Shown: positions 10,623 to 19,739 of the stretch, in pieces
Numbering within the stretch: position 1 is the first letter of the stretch
Layout of the letters: every line of letters begins with the position of its first letter
NCBI RefSeq assembly: GCF_021582895.2
Contig: NZ_CP091139.2
Coordinates: 1,736,001-1,800,000 of the forward strand
Source: Microbacterium elymi
Lineage (GTDB): Bacteria > Actinomycetota > Actinomycetes > Actinomycetales > Microbacteriaceae
Length of the DNA: 64,000 nt
Direction of reading: 5' to 3'
Position numbers and translations under genes: made by a program
Notes under the pieces: generated by a model
The model's input: only the letters and a program-made list of their open reading frames with translations
The model's database searches: none
What the model was told of the DNA's origin: nothing

Positions 10623-10686
10623 GACTGTTCACCATATAATCTGAACGTTCGGTTTGTGAACACCGGGTGGAAAACCGAGGGGGATC
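10623..10686. promoter_or_regulatory. Divergent promoter/operator between cyclase and SDR genes
   Basis: A 64-base AT-richer spacer. It contains TATAAT (10634-10639, plus-strand -10-like), the inverted pair TGTTCAC (10626-10632) and GTGAACA (10656-10662), and an inner palindrome GAACGTTC (10643-10650). Both flanking genes start within this spacing, so a single regulator could control both. The half-site GTGAACA/TGTTCAC resembles the GAACACGTGTTC palindrome upstream of SBP1, suggesting a shared regulator, possibly the IclR at 11449. This is inferred from position and similarity only. Confidence 0.5.
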
Positions 10687-11452
10687 ATGGATGCGGCAAG
10701 CGGACTGCTCGCGGGGAAGGTCGTCCTCGTCGTCGGCGCCAGCACGGGGATCGGAGCGGACGCCGCGCGCGCGTTCGCGCAGGAGGGGGCGGCCGTCATG
10801 CTCGGCGCGCGCAGCGACGAACTGCTGGCCGCACAGGTCGACAGCCTCCGCGCCGAGGGATTCCGCGCGGAGTCGCAACGCTGCGACGTGACCTCCGCCG
10901 CCGACGTGCAGACCCTGGTGGATGCCGCGGTCGAGCGCTTCGGACGCCTCGACGGAGCGTTCAACAACGCCGCGATGACCCAGTCGGGTCTGCTGGAGGA
11001 GCTCACCGAAGACGAGTTCGACCGCATCATCGCCGTCAATCTCAAGGGGGTCTGGCTGTGCCTGCGCAGCGAGATGGCGCACATGCGCCGCGCCGGCGGC
11101 GGGTCGATCGTGAACGTGACGAGCGTGGGCGCGCTGAAGGCGAGCAGCGGGCTGGGCGCCTACCAGGCCAGCAAGCACGGCGTCCTCGGCCTGACCGGCA
11201 CCGCCGCCCACGACGGGGGGCCGGCCGGGATCCGGGTCAACGCGCTCGCACCCGGGCCCACCGAGACACCGATGCTCGACGCGACCCGCCTTGCGATCCC
11301 CGGCGGCGTCGAGGCGCGCGTCGCGGCGACCCCGCTTGCGCAAGACGGCGACCACGACCGACATCGCGCAGGCGGCTGCCTGGCTGCTCAGCGATCGCGC
11401 CTGCCACGTGAGCGGCGTGCATCTTCCGGTAGACGGGGGGTACCGGGTATGA
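10687..11452 (+). CDS. Short-chain dehydrogenase/reductase (classical SDR) 1
   Basis: About 254 residues after removing one extra T at GCTTGC (11334-11339), which restores the tail ACHVSGVHLPVDGGYRV. NAD(P)-binding motif GASTGIGA (residues 18-25), NNAA, catalytic Ser in NVTSVGAL, and the YQASK Tyr/Lys pair are all present, so it should be an active NAD(P)-dependent oxidoreductase. ATG at 10687 follows GAGGGGG. The stop overlaps the ATG of the following IclR gene by four bases. It lies divergent from the cyclase gene and probably acts in the same pathway. Confidence 0.9.
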
Positions 11453-12180
11453 GCCGCGCGACCGAGGAGCGCGGGCCGATCCAGTCCATCGACCGTGCGG
11501 CGAACGTGCTCGCCCTGTTCGACGAAGACACCCGGGTGCTGACCCCGAATCTCGTGTCCGAGCGGCTCGGCCTGAACCGCACCACCGCGCACCGGTACCT
11601 GCTCGCCCTGCAGGGTGCCGGGTTCCTCACCGCGGGCTACACACCGGGACCGCTGCTGGACCAGCTGGCCGGCCTGGTCTCCACGCGGCAGCAGACGCTC
11701 ACCCTCGCCCCGGCGATCATGCGGCAGCTGTCCGCGCAGACCGACCTGACCGTCGTGCTGTCGTTCCTCGGCCGGTCCGGCGCCGTGGTGACACTCGTCG
11801 AGGAGGCCCGCGAGGGCACCATCGTCCTGACCGTGCGGGTGGGCACCATGCTCGAGCTGAAGGCCGCACAGTCGCGCGCCCTCTTCGCGTTCCAGTCCGA
11901 CCCGGCCATCGTCTCCCGCGCGCTGGCCGACCTGCCGCCGGCCGAACAGGTCCGCGAGCAGGGCGAGCTCGCGCGGGTGCGCAACGAGCGCATCGCGTGG
12001 GCCGACCTCGGACGCACCGGTCTCGCCTCGGTCGCCGCCCCGATCTTCCGGGACGACGAAGCCCAGGCGGCGATGGGTCTGCTCGGCACGAGCCCCCAGC
12101 TGGGCGGCGAACACGGCGCCCGCCGGGTGGAGCAGCTGAGCGAGGCCGCCGGCTACCTCAGCTCGCTGCTGACCGACTGA
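11449..12180 (+). CDS. IclR-family transcriptional regulator 2
   Basis: A 243-residue IclR protein with N-terminal helix-turn-helix (VSERLGLNRTTAHRYLLAL) and a C-terminal ligand-binding domain (RTGLASVAAPIF near residue 190). It is co-transcribed with SDR 1 and faces the SDR 2 gene, with a seven-base gap between stops. It may control the cyclase/SDR divergent region just upstream, which carries an inverted repeat. Confidence 0.9.
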   Translation: MSRATEERGPIQSIDRAANVLALFDEDTRVLTPNLVSERLGLNRTTAHRYLLALQGAGFLTAGYTPGPLLDQLAGLVSTRQQTLTLAPAIMRQLSAQTDLTVVLSFLGRSGAVVTLVEEAREGTIVLTVRVGTMLELKAAQSRALFAFQSDPAIVSRALADLPPAEQVREQGELARVRNERIAWADLGRTGLASVAAPIFRDDEAQAAMGLLGTSPQLGGEHGARRVEQLSEAAGYLSSLLTD

Positions 12181-12187
12181 CCGACGG

Positions 12188-12964
12188 TCACAGGGCGGCC
12201 ATGTAGCCGCCGTCGAGCGGGATCGTCACGCCGTTGACGTAGGCGCCGGCGCGCGAGCTCAGGAACAGCACGAGCCCCTGCATGTCGTGCTCTTCGCCCG
12301 CGCGGGCCAGCGGGATGTAGGTCTGCACGTTCTTGCGCACGGTCTCGGCGCTCGCGGAGGTCATGCTCGTCGGGAACGGGCCCGGAGCGATCGCGTTCAC
12401 CGTGATCGAGTCGTGACCGAGCTTCTTGGCCAGCGACCGGGTGAGGTGGTGCAGTGCGGCTTTGGATGCGCCGTACGCATGCGCCTCCCAGTTCGGCACG
12501 TGCAGGCCGCCGATCGAGCCGATGTTCACGATCCGGGCGGGATCGTCCACGCTCGCCGCCGCACGCAGCGGCGCCAGCAGCCCCTGCACGAGCTGGAACG
12601 GGGTGCGCACGTTCAGCTCCATGATGTCGTCCCACGCCTGGGTGGTGCTGGCATCGAGCGAGTCCGGGCCGACGGCGCCGGCGTTGTTGACCAGGATGTG
12701 CAGACGCTCCTCGTGCCGCGCGAACTCGGCGGCCAGCGCCGCCACCTGAGCGGGATCGGCCAGGTCGGCGACCAGGGGCCGGCAGTCGCCGTCGTCCCCC
12801 GACACGGCGGCTGCGACATCCGTCGTCTTCTGCGGATCACGCCCGACGAGGTAGGTCCGCACGCCGCGGCGGACGAAGCCGCGGGCGATCATTCCGCCGA
12901 TTCCGCCGGTGCCGCCGGTGACGAGGGCGACTTTGCCGCGGACGTCGAAGAGTTCATCGGTCAT
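12188..12964 (-). CDS. Short-chain dehydrogenase/reductase (classical SDR) 2
   Basis: An intact 258-residue SDR. It has cofactor motif TGGTGGIGG (residues 16-24), NNAG, catalytic Ser in NIGSIGGLH, the YGASK Tyr/Lys motif, and PGPFPT after the active site, as in gluconate 5-dehydrogenase-like SDRs. It overlaps the end of the SnoaL C gene by 11 bases and is the last gene of the long leftward operon that starts at the second Dpp system. A role in oxidising or reducing an alcohol/ketone intermediate is likely; the substrate is unknown. Confidence 0.9.
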   Translation of the reverse strand: MTDELFDVRGKVALVTGGTGGIGGMIARGFVRRGVRTYLVGRDPQKTTDVAAAVSGDDGDCRPLVADLADPAQVAALAAEFARHEERLHILVNNAGAVGPDSLDASTTQAWDDIMELNVRTPFQLVQGLLAPLRAAASVDDPARIVNIGSIGGLHVPNWEAHAYGASKAALHHLTRSLAKKLGHDSITVNAIAPGPFPTSMTSASAETVRKNVQTYIPLARAGEEHDMQGLVLFLSSRAGAYVNGVTIPLDGGYMAAL

Positions 12965-14817
12965 GAGGGGCCTTTCGGGTCATGTCTGTGGTGGGGATGC
13001 CGTCGGCGGGGTCGAACCGGCCGTCCGACCAGTCGAAGTGCACGGCGGGCGCCCGGCCGCTGACCGGGTTGGCGAAGTGGAAGCCGAGCGGCCCGATCTC
13101 GGGGAACGGCGCGAACGCGAGGCCCCGGAGCGGGCCGTCGGGGGCCGGATCGAAGGCGGCGATGACCTCGGGCGTGGGGGCGAACTTGCGTCCGAGGTCG
13201 GGCGTGACGGCCGACCATCCGCCGGCCCATTGGGTCACGACGATGTAGTCGAGGTCCATGCCGTGGATCCGCCAGACACCGTCCTCGCGCACGATCTGCT
13301 CTTCATAGACCCCGGTGACGGTGCTCGCCTCGGTGTCCCAGCCGCTGTTGACCTGAAGCATCCTCAGTCGGACGCGTGCCCGCTGTCCGCCGGGTTCGGC
13401 CGTCACATAGGGCTGCGTCTTCTGGTGGATCGGCAGGAAGGTGGGGCGCCGCGGGCGGCGGCCGTAGCGCGCCACGAGCGAGTCGCGGATGCGCTCGCGC
13501 CCGATGTAGGTGCCGACGAACGAGAGCTCCTTCCACCCGTCGCGGGCGAACAGGTCGGCCGTGGCATCCCACTGCGCCTCGTCGAGGAGGTAGCCGTACG
13601 CGCACGCGACGTTCTCCGCCCCGTCGAACGCCTCGGCGACGGCCAGCGTCGCGCGCAGGTCATCGAGGGATGCCTCGCTTCGGACGACGGGCGGCGGGGT
13701 CGCCTCTCGCACCGGATGGGAGAACGCGATCGCGGGTCCGCGGGACTGGGGGTAGGCCGTGCCGAGCGCCGAGCGCGGCGGGAGCTCGTCCCGCCAGCCG
13801 CGGTCGTGGTCGGCGAGCAGCCGCGGACGGAACCGGAGTGCGACGATCCGCCATCCGGACGCGGTGCGACGGAACTCGCCGTCGCACACCCGCACGCCCC
13901 ATCGGTCGGGTCGGCCGGGGCCGGCGATGGACTGCAGTTCGAGGCTGCGCACTCGTGCGGTCGCCCCGTCCGGGGCGATGTCGACGATCGGCATCAGCTG
14001 CAGGTGGTCGAACAGCTCGCCGCGGCGCAGCCCGGCCGGCGAGATCGTCTCGAGTGCGAGCCGGATGCCGGCCCGTCCGCCCCACTCGTCGTCGCCCCAC
14101 TGCAGCACGCCGTCCTCGGCGAAAAGATCGCCGACGTCGTCCCACAGCCGACGATCGACATAGAAGCCGTATGCGGCGAGCAGGTTCTGCACCAGGCCCT
14201 GGTCGACCAGGCGCTGCGCGCGGGCGGCGAGCGAGCGCGGTTCGGCCTCGTCGCCGAGAATCCCGTCCGGCACGGGGGTGCCGGCACCGTCCGGGGTGAA
14301 GTGGAACGGCACGAGTGGGACGGCGTCCGACACGCTGCGCCAGCCGGTCTCGTGCGGTCCGGCGAACTGCGGGTGGTGATGCAGCACCCCGATCTTCCAC
14401 ACCCCGTCCTCGCGCACGTACGTGTTCTCGTGGATGCCGCCCGACCACAGGGCGCTCTCGCCGTGCCGTCCGGTCAGGGCGAGCTCGTGCCAGCGCCCCC
14501 GGCCGGTGGCGCCGTCGGCGGCGACGGTGACGACCGGGGAGAGCTCGAGCCGGACGTTCAGCCGGTCGGGTGCGGCATCCGCGCCCCCCATCGTCCGGCT
14601 CAGCAGGGCCAGGATGTCGTCGCGTCCGGTGGCCTCGTGCGGCGGGAGGACGAGTCGGCCGTCGCGGGCGAAGAGATCGGCCATCGCCTCGAGGTCGCCG
14701 GCGTCGGCGTAGTGTCCCCATGCGTGCTGCGAGCCGCTTGATCGCCCGCACCGCCTCGGTGCCGGAAAGACGTCCGGCGAGGCGCGCGGTCTCGGTCGTG
14801 GTGATCGTGCCGCTCAT
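12954..14817 (-). CDS. Three-domain NTF2/SnoaL-like protein C
   Basis: About 620 residues once an extra base near 14731 (GCGAGC for GCAGC) is removed, which gives QHAWGHYADAGDLEAMADLF at the start of domain 1. Domain 2 is marked by AYGFYVDRRLWDDVGDLF and domain 3 by AYGYLLDEAQWDATADLF. The tail has a variant of the family motif (GFHFANPVSGRAP). It shares overall layout with proteins A and B but is clearly diverged. ATG overlaps the stop of the upstream beta-propeller gene by four bases, tying it to the operon with SBP2, SBP3 and two propellers. Confidence 0.8.
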
Positions 14818-15976
14818 GGCCGGAACCTCGTGCTCGCGATGTGGCGGACTCCACCACCGTCGCCGGAGCCCGGCTCGGCGAGGTTCATCCAGTAGTGGGT
14901 GAGCACCACGCCCGGCTCCACCTCGATCGCACGCGGGTACCCGAGGTCCCATGTCGCCCCGTCGTCGCGCAGGATCACCTCCTGCCCCCAGGTGCGCCCC
15001 TGGTCGGCGCTGATCCGATATCGGATGCCGCGGCCCGGCGAGAGCCGATAGCCGTAGACGCACAGCAGCCGGCCGTCCTGCAGCGGGACGAGGTCGCCGG
15101 GTGCCCCCAGTCGTTCACCCGGCTCAGCCAGTGCCAGGTGCGTCCGCCGTCCAGGCTCTCGTGGATCTCGACCCAGAACAGGCCGCGGGGGTCGCGTTCG
15201 TAGCGGACGGATGCCAGGACCCGCCCGTCCGCCAGGACCACCAGGCGCGGGTAGATGTGCTGGGCCGAGGCGAATCTGCCGCCCGGCCAGAACGGCGACG
15301 CCGGCGCCTCGGGCACGATCTGCCCGAGGTAGCGGAACTGGCCGCCGTCCTCGCTGGCATAGACGACGGGCAGCGGGTTCTGGGCGCCGGGCGCCCAGGC
15401 GTGCACGCCGAACAGCATCACGCCATCCGGTCGCACCGCGTACATCGACGTTCCGGGCATGGTCACGCCCGGCAGGTCCCAGTTGGGCAGCAGGCGGTGC
15501 GGCCGCCAGGTGCGGCCGCCGTCGGCGGATGCACGCACCCACGCGCGGGAGCCGTCGCCCGACATGAGCCGGGGGATGCCTCCGCCCATCACGAGGGTGT
15601 CGCGGCTGGTGAAATCCAGCGGCGGCAGGTCGGTCCACTCGTCGCTGGCGCCGCCCGGCAGCTCGGCCTCGGACGTGATCGACATGTCGAACACCGGCAC
15701 TATCGACTCGTCATCCCACGTCCGGCCCCCGTCATCCGACCGGATCACGACGATCTCACCCGGCTTGCGGACGAGGTTGTAGTGGTCGATGTCGCGATAG
15801 TCGGTGGGCACCCGTTTGAAGCCGGCGACCACGCTCCCGTCCGCGGTCAGCCACAGGCCGCAGTAGTACGGCCAGGCTGCGAACTCGTCGTCTCGTCGGT
15901 AGACGATGTGGTGTTCGGCGGTCTCATCGCGGCGCGGCGGCCACCCGGTGGGCACGAGCTGCTGGGTGTGGTTCAC
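14814..15976 (-). CDS. Sialidase-superfamily (BNR/Asp-box) beta-propeller protein 1
   Basis: About 387 residues after one missing G near 15095 is restored. Five Asp-box type repeats are visible (SDDGGRTW, SADGGRTW, SEDGGQF, SLDGGRTW, SADQGRTW), the signature of a six-bladed propeller of the exo-alpha-sialidase superfamily. There is no signal peptide, so it acts in the cytoplasm, unlike most bacterial sialidases. The C-terminal part (VYGYR, DLGYPRAIEVEPG, GGVRHIA) is shared with the paralog at 17619. The start is GTG at 15976. It lies between SBP2 and SnoaL C. True sialidase activity is not implied: the family also contains lyases and uncharacterised hydrolases. Confidence 0.8.
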
Positions 15977-15979
15977 CGG

Positions 15980-17587
15980 TCACTTCCCGTTCGCGGGGGT
16001 CATCGTCAGCCACGGGCGCCGATCGGCCTGGATCGCCGGCTCGTCGGCGCGCTGCCAGCGCGAGGTGTTCACGGTGGGGAAGGCGCCGTCGTACCAGACC
16101 AGCGGCGCGTAGAACATCAGGTCGGCGGCCCGCTGCCGACGGTCCGCAGCGCGGCGGAGCGCTTGTCGCGATCGCTGGTGTCGAGCGCGGCAGATGCGGC
16201 GGCATCGAGTTCGGGGTCGCACATGCCGGTGGGGTTGCGGCCGGGCTGCCGGTCCTTGTTGCACGCGTACCAGTTGACGATGCCCAGGCTCGGGTCCGGA
16301 CCCACCGACGACCGGACGAAGGCGAGATCGTAATCCCCCTTCGCGTACACCCGGTCCACGTAGGCCGCGCCGCCCACGCCGTCCAGCTTCACCTTGATCC
16401 CCACGTCGGCCAGCATCGACTCCACCATCTCGACGCTGGAGACCACCGCGTGCAGGGCGTTGATGTAGACGACATCGAGGGTGAATCGGGTGCCGTCCGC
16501 TCCCCGCGGGTACCCCGCCTTGTCGAGGGCGGCGTTGACGGCGTCGACGTCGTACGGGAACTGCTCGGTGAAGTCGATGTCGGGATCGACGGCCCAGCCG
16601 ATCGTGTCGGGGACGAAGCCCTTGCTGGGCACGCCGAGACCCGACAGGGCCTTGTTCACGATGGCCGTCCGGTCGATTGCGGAGAATACGGCCTTGCGCA
16701 CGGCCGGGTCGGACAGGAACTTCTTCTCCGTGTTCTGGATCATCACGATCTCTTCGGGGAAGGCGCCGTGCGTGAGCAGCTTCGTGTCGTCGTCGCCGGA
16801 CACGCGCTGCTGCTTGGACGGGTGGAGCACCGCCTCATCGACTTCGCCCGCGAACAGCGCTTCGGCGCGGGCGCTGATGTCCGGGATGACGGTGTACACG
16901 GCCTTGTCGACCTTGACGTCGCCGCCCCAGAAGTCCGGGTTCTTGGCGAGGATGACCTGGGACCCCTCGACATAGGAGTCGAACATCATCGGCCCGGTGC
17001 CGATGGGATGGTTGTTGGCGGGGTTGGTCACATAGTCGGTGCCTTCGTAGACGTGCTTGGGCAGGCATGAACTGCGTCGACAGGTTCTCCAGCAGCGGCC
17101 CGTAGGGCTTCTTCAGGTGCACCACGACGGTGCTCTCGTCGGCGATCTCGACGTCGGCGATGCGCGCAGACAGTTCGCTCCCGTAGGCCTGGAGCGGGAC
17201 GATCTCGTCGAAGTTGAACTTCACGTCCTCGGCCGTGAACGGCTTGCCGTCGTGCCACTTCACGCCGGAGCGCAGGTGCAGGGTGAGCGTGAGACCGTCA
17301 TCGCTGAGCTCCCAGCTCTCAGCCAGTGCGGGCGAGAACTCGTAGTCGTCGGACATGTAGATCAGCGGGTCCAGGATCTGGGCGCTGAACAGCTTCGGGG
17401 CCGATCCGACCGCCAGCTGCGAGTTGAGTCCGAAGTTCATCGGGTCGCCGCCGACGACGCCCACCCACGCAGGCTGTTCGTCGCCGCCGCCACCGCCACC
17501 CCCACCGGTGCAGCCGGCGAGGGCGAGTGCTCCGATCGCCAGCCCCGCCAGCACGGCGATTCCTCTTCTCCTGCTCGTTCCCATCAT
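15980..17587 (-). CDS. Family-5 solute-binding lipoprotein 2 (SBP2)
   Basis: About 535 residues after correcting an extra base at 17063 and a missing one near 16130. It has lipobox LAGC (Cys about residue 25) followed by a Gly-run linker, then the SBP_bac_5 fold (WHDGKPFTAEDVKFNFDEIV, GTGPMMFDSY). It is strongly similar to SBP3 (19740), including the shared ends SRW and QILDPLI, so the two probably arose by duplication within the operon. No permease follows it directly; it likely shares the Dpp system 2 at 21361-24935. Confidence 0.9.
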
Positions 17588-17618
17588 CCTGACCTCCTTG
17601 TCGGTTTTCGTCGCACCT

Positions 17619-18769
17619 TCAGACGGTGAAGATGCTGCGTGCGATGTGCCGCACGCCTCCGTTCGCCTGCACGGCGTCGTCGCGTCGGTTGAAGTAGTAG
17701 AGCGTCCCGATCCGGCCGGGCTCGACCTCGAACGCGTTCGGGTAGCCGAGATCCCAGCCTGCCGCCGTCATCGCGCACGATCAGTTCGGGGCCCCACGTG
17801 CGTCCACCGTCCTCGCTGACCACGGCACGGATGCCGTAGGGCTTGATGCGATAGCCGTAGACCACGACCAGCCGTCCGTCCGACAGCACGATGAGGCTGC
17901 CGGGCGCGCCGAAGTCGTTGACGCGGGACAGGAAGAACCAGGTGCGGCCCCCGTCGTCGCTCGCGTACACCTCGGTCCACATCACCCCGGTGGGGTCGCG
18001 CTGGCTCGCGCAGCGTGCACACGATGCGCCCGTCCGGCAGCAGCACGCCGCGCGGGTAGAACCAGCGGTGCCCGCCGAAGCGATACGTGCTCTTCCAGTC
18101 GCCGTCGGCGGCGGCGAACGGGTCGTGCTCGGGCGTGATGAAGGAGAGGAAGTGGAAGTCCGTGCCGTCATCCGTGCTCGCGTAGACGAGGGGTCGCCGG
18201 TTCCAGCCGTCCTCACTGACCAGGGTGAGGAACAGGAGCGCCCGCCCGTCGGGACGCACCAGGGCCGAGTTGATCGCCGACAGCGAGTGCAGGCCGTCCA
18301 GCGGCAGGCGCGCCGACGGCGTCCAGCTGCGGCCGGCATCCTGCGACACGCGCACATAGGCGCGGCTCTCGGGTTTGCCGAACTGGGTGCTGACGTTCCC
18401 GATCAGCACATCCGGCCGGGTGAAGTCGAACGGCCCCCACGCCGACAGGTCGGCGGGGAAGTCGTCGTCCGGCGAGACCCGGGGATAGACGTCGAACTCG
18501 GGCTTGCCCCAGGTGCGGCCGCGGTCGGTCGAACGAACCGTCACCATCCGGCTGCCCGCGCCGAAGCGTTCGCCGAGGCGATCGTGACTGATGCCGGACG
18601 GGTCGCTGTAGTCCGCGTCGAGCGACATGAAGTTCGCGACGAGCTCGGACGAGCCGACCTCCCAGAACCCCATCGTGTACGGCCACGCGCAGAACTGCGC
18701 CTCGTCTCGGTAGACGACGTCGTGCTCGAGCTGTGACGCGGGCTGCGGTCTGCGGTACTGGATCGCCAT
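17619..18769 (-). CDS. Sialidase-superfamily (BNR/Asp-box) beta-propeller protein 2
   Basis: About 382 residues after removing extra bases at 18006 (GCTCGC) and 17760 (GCCTGC). Asp-box repeats are STDRGRTW, SQDAGRSW, SDDGGRTW and SEDGGRTW. It is a paralog of the protein at 14814, with the same C-terminal DLGYPNAFEVEPG and GGVRHIA blocks, and it also lacks a signal peptide. It starts three bases after the amidohydrolase gene and ends 31 bases before SBP2, so it is within one operon. Two diverged copies suggest two related substrates or two consecutive steps. Confidence 0.8.
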
Positions 18770-18772
18770 CCG

Positions 18773-19696
18773 TCACCGTCCGCCGAGGTAGACGCGCGCG
18801 GCGTTGTCGTGCAGGAAGCCGTTCGCCTCGTCCTCGGTGAGGAAGTCGGCCGCGGACCGCGCCATCGCCGCCTTCTCCTCGTACGACCACAGCATGCTCT
18901 GTCCGATGTCCGAACCCCACACGAGCCGGTCGGGACCGAACTCATCGACCATGCGGCGCACCACGTGGGCTGCCCGCACATTCTCGGCGTCGAAGCGCTC
19001 CATATTGATCTCGGTGATCTTGAAATGCACGTTGGGCGCGTCCCGCAGCACCGAGATCGTCGTGTCGATGCCGAAGTGCGGCGGCCCCGGAGCTCGACCG
19101 GTTCGCCGGCCTCGCGCGCCAGTCCGACCTCGTACTGCGACATCCCGTACGGCATGCCGCCGTGGTCGAGCAGGATCGGCAGCTCCGAGAACTGCTTCGC
19201 GATGATCCGGATCAGCGGCAGCAGGTACGACAGCTGGTTGCGGAACAGGATCAGCGTCATCGGCGTGCCCAGGTCGGCGCACGTCTTCCACACCTCCATC
19301 GCCTGCGGCGAGCTCACCCACGCGGTGTCGAGGATCCAGGGGCGCAGGTGCGCCATCCGGAACCCGCGCACGTGCTGGTTCTCGACCATCTCCCGGTAGC
19401 GGGCAGGCGTGGCCGGATCCTGCGGGTCGAGGATCACGACCGGATGCAGGCGGCCCGGATGCCGCGCTGCGGAGTCGAGGATGTAGCTGTTGTCGTAGCC
19501 GTACAGGTGACCGCGCTGCACGAGGCACGCGTCGGTCACGCCCTGCGCGTCCATCATCTCGATGAGCGCGTCCACGGTCACGGTGTAGTCGGGCTTGCGC
19601 GGAACCGGCAGGTCCGGGCGCAAGCGGTGTGGCCGGGTAGGTGGCCCAGTCATCGGAGATGAGATGGGCGTGGGTGTCGAAGAGGGGGCTGGTCAT
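18773..19696 (-). CDS. Amidohydrolase-2 family TIM-barrel hydrolase/decarboxylase
   Basis: About 307 residues after restoring two shifts (extra base at 19620, missing G near 19087). It has N-terminal metal motif DTHAHLIS (residues 7-14), a mid-protein LDHGGMP histidine, and C-terminal GSDIGQSMLW carrying the catalytic Asp: the layout of PF04909 enzymes such as 2-pyrone-4,6-dicarboxylate lactonase and amidohydrolase-type decarboxylases. It is in the operon between SBP3 and the beta-propeller. A lactone hydrolysis or decarboxylation step is possible; the sequence does not decide which. Confidence 0.85.
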   Translation of the reverse strand: MTSPLFDTHAHLISDDWATYPATPLAPGPAGSAQARLHRDRGRAHRDDGRAGRDRRVPRAARSPVRLRQQLHPRLRSAASGPPASGRDPRPAGSGHACPLPGDGREPARARVPDGAPAPLDPRHRVGELAAGDGGVEDVRRPGHADDADPVPQPAVVPAAADPDHREAVLGAADPARPRRHAVRDVAVRGRTGARGRRTGRAPGPPHFGIDTTISVLRDAPNVHFKITEINMERFDAENVRAAHVVRRMVDEFGPDRLVWGSDIGQSMLWSYEEKAAMARSAADFLTEDEANGFLHDNAARVYLGGR

Positions 19697-19739
19697 GTCT
19701 GTTCTGCTTTCGTCGTCGCCTGCTCGGGTCGGGTGGTCG

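Noticed and set aside
12909-14741. Very long open frame on the plus strand (about 610 codons) opposite the SnoaL C gene.
   Set aside because: It is the GC-rich shadow of a real gene: composition is rich in Arg, Val, Gly and Pro with no family motif, and the minus-strand protein has clear domain repeats and operon context.
14814-18769. Assigning the beta-propellers as true sialidases.
   Set aside because: Asp-boxes show the fold only; I cannot place the Arg triad with confidence, there is no signal peptide, and there are no sialic acid catabolic genes nearby.
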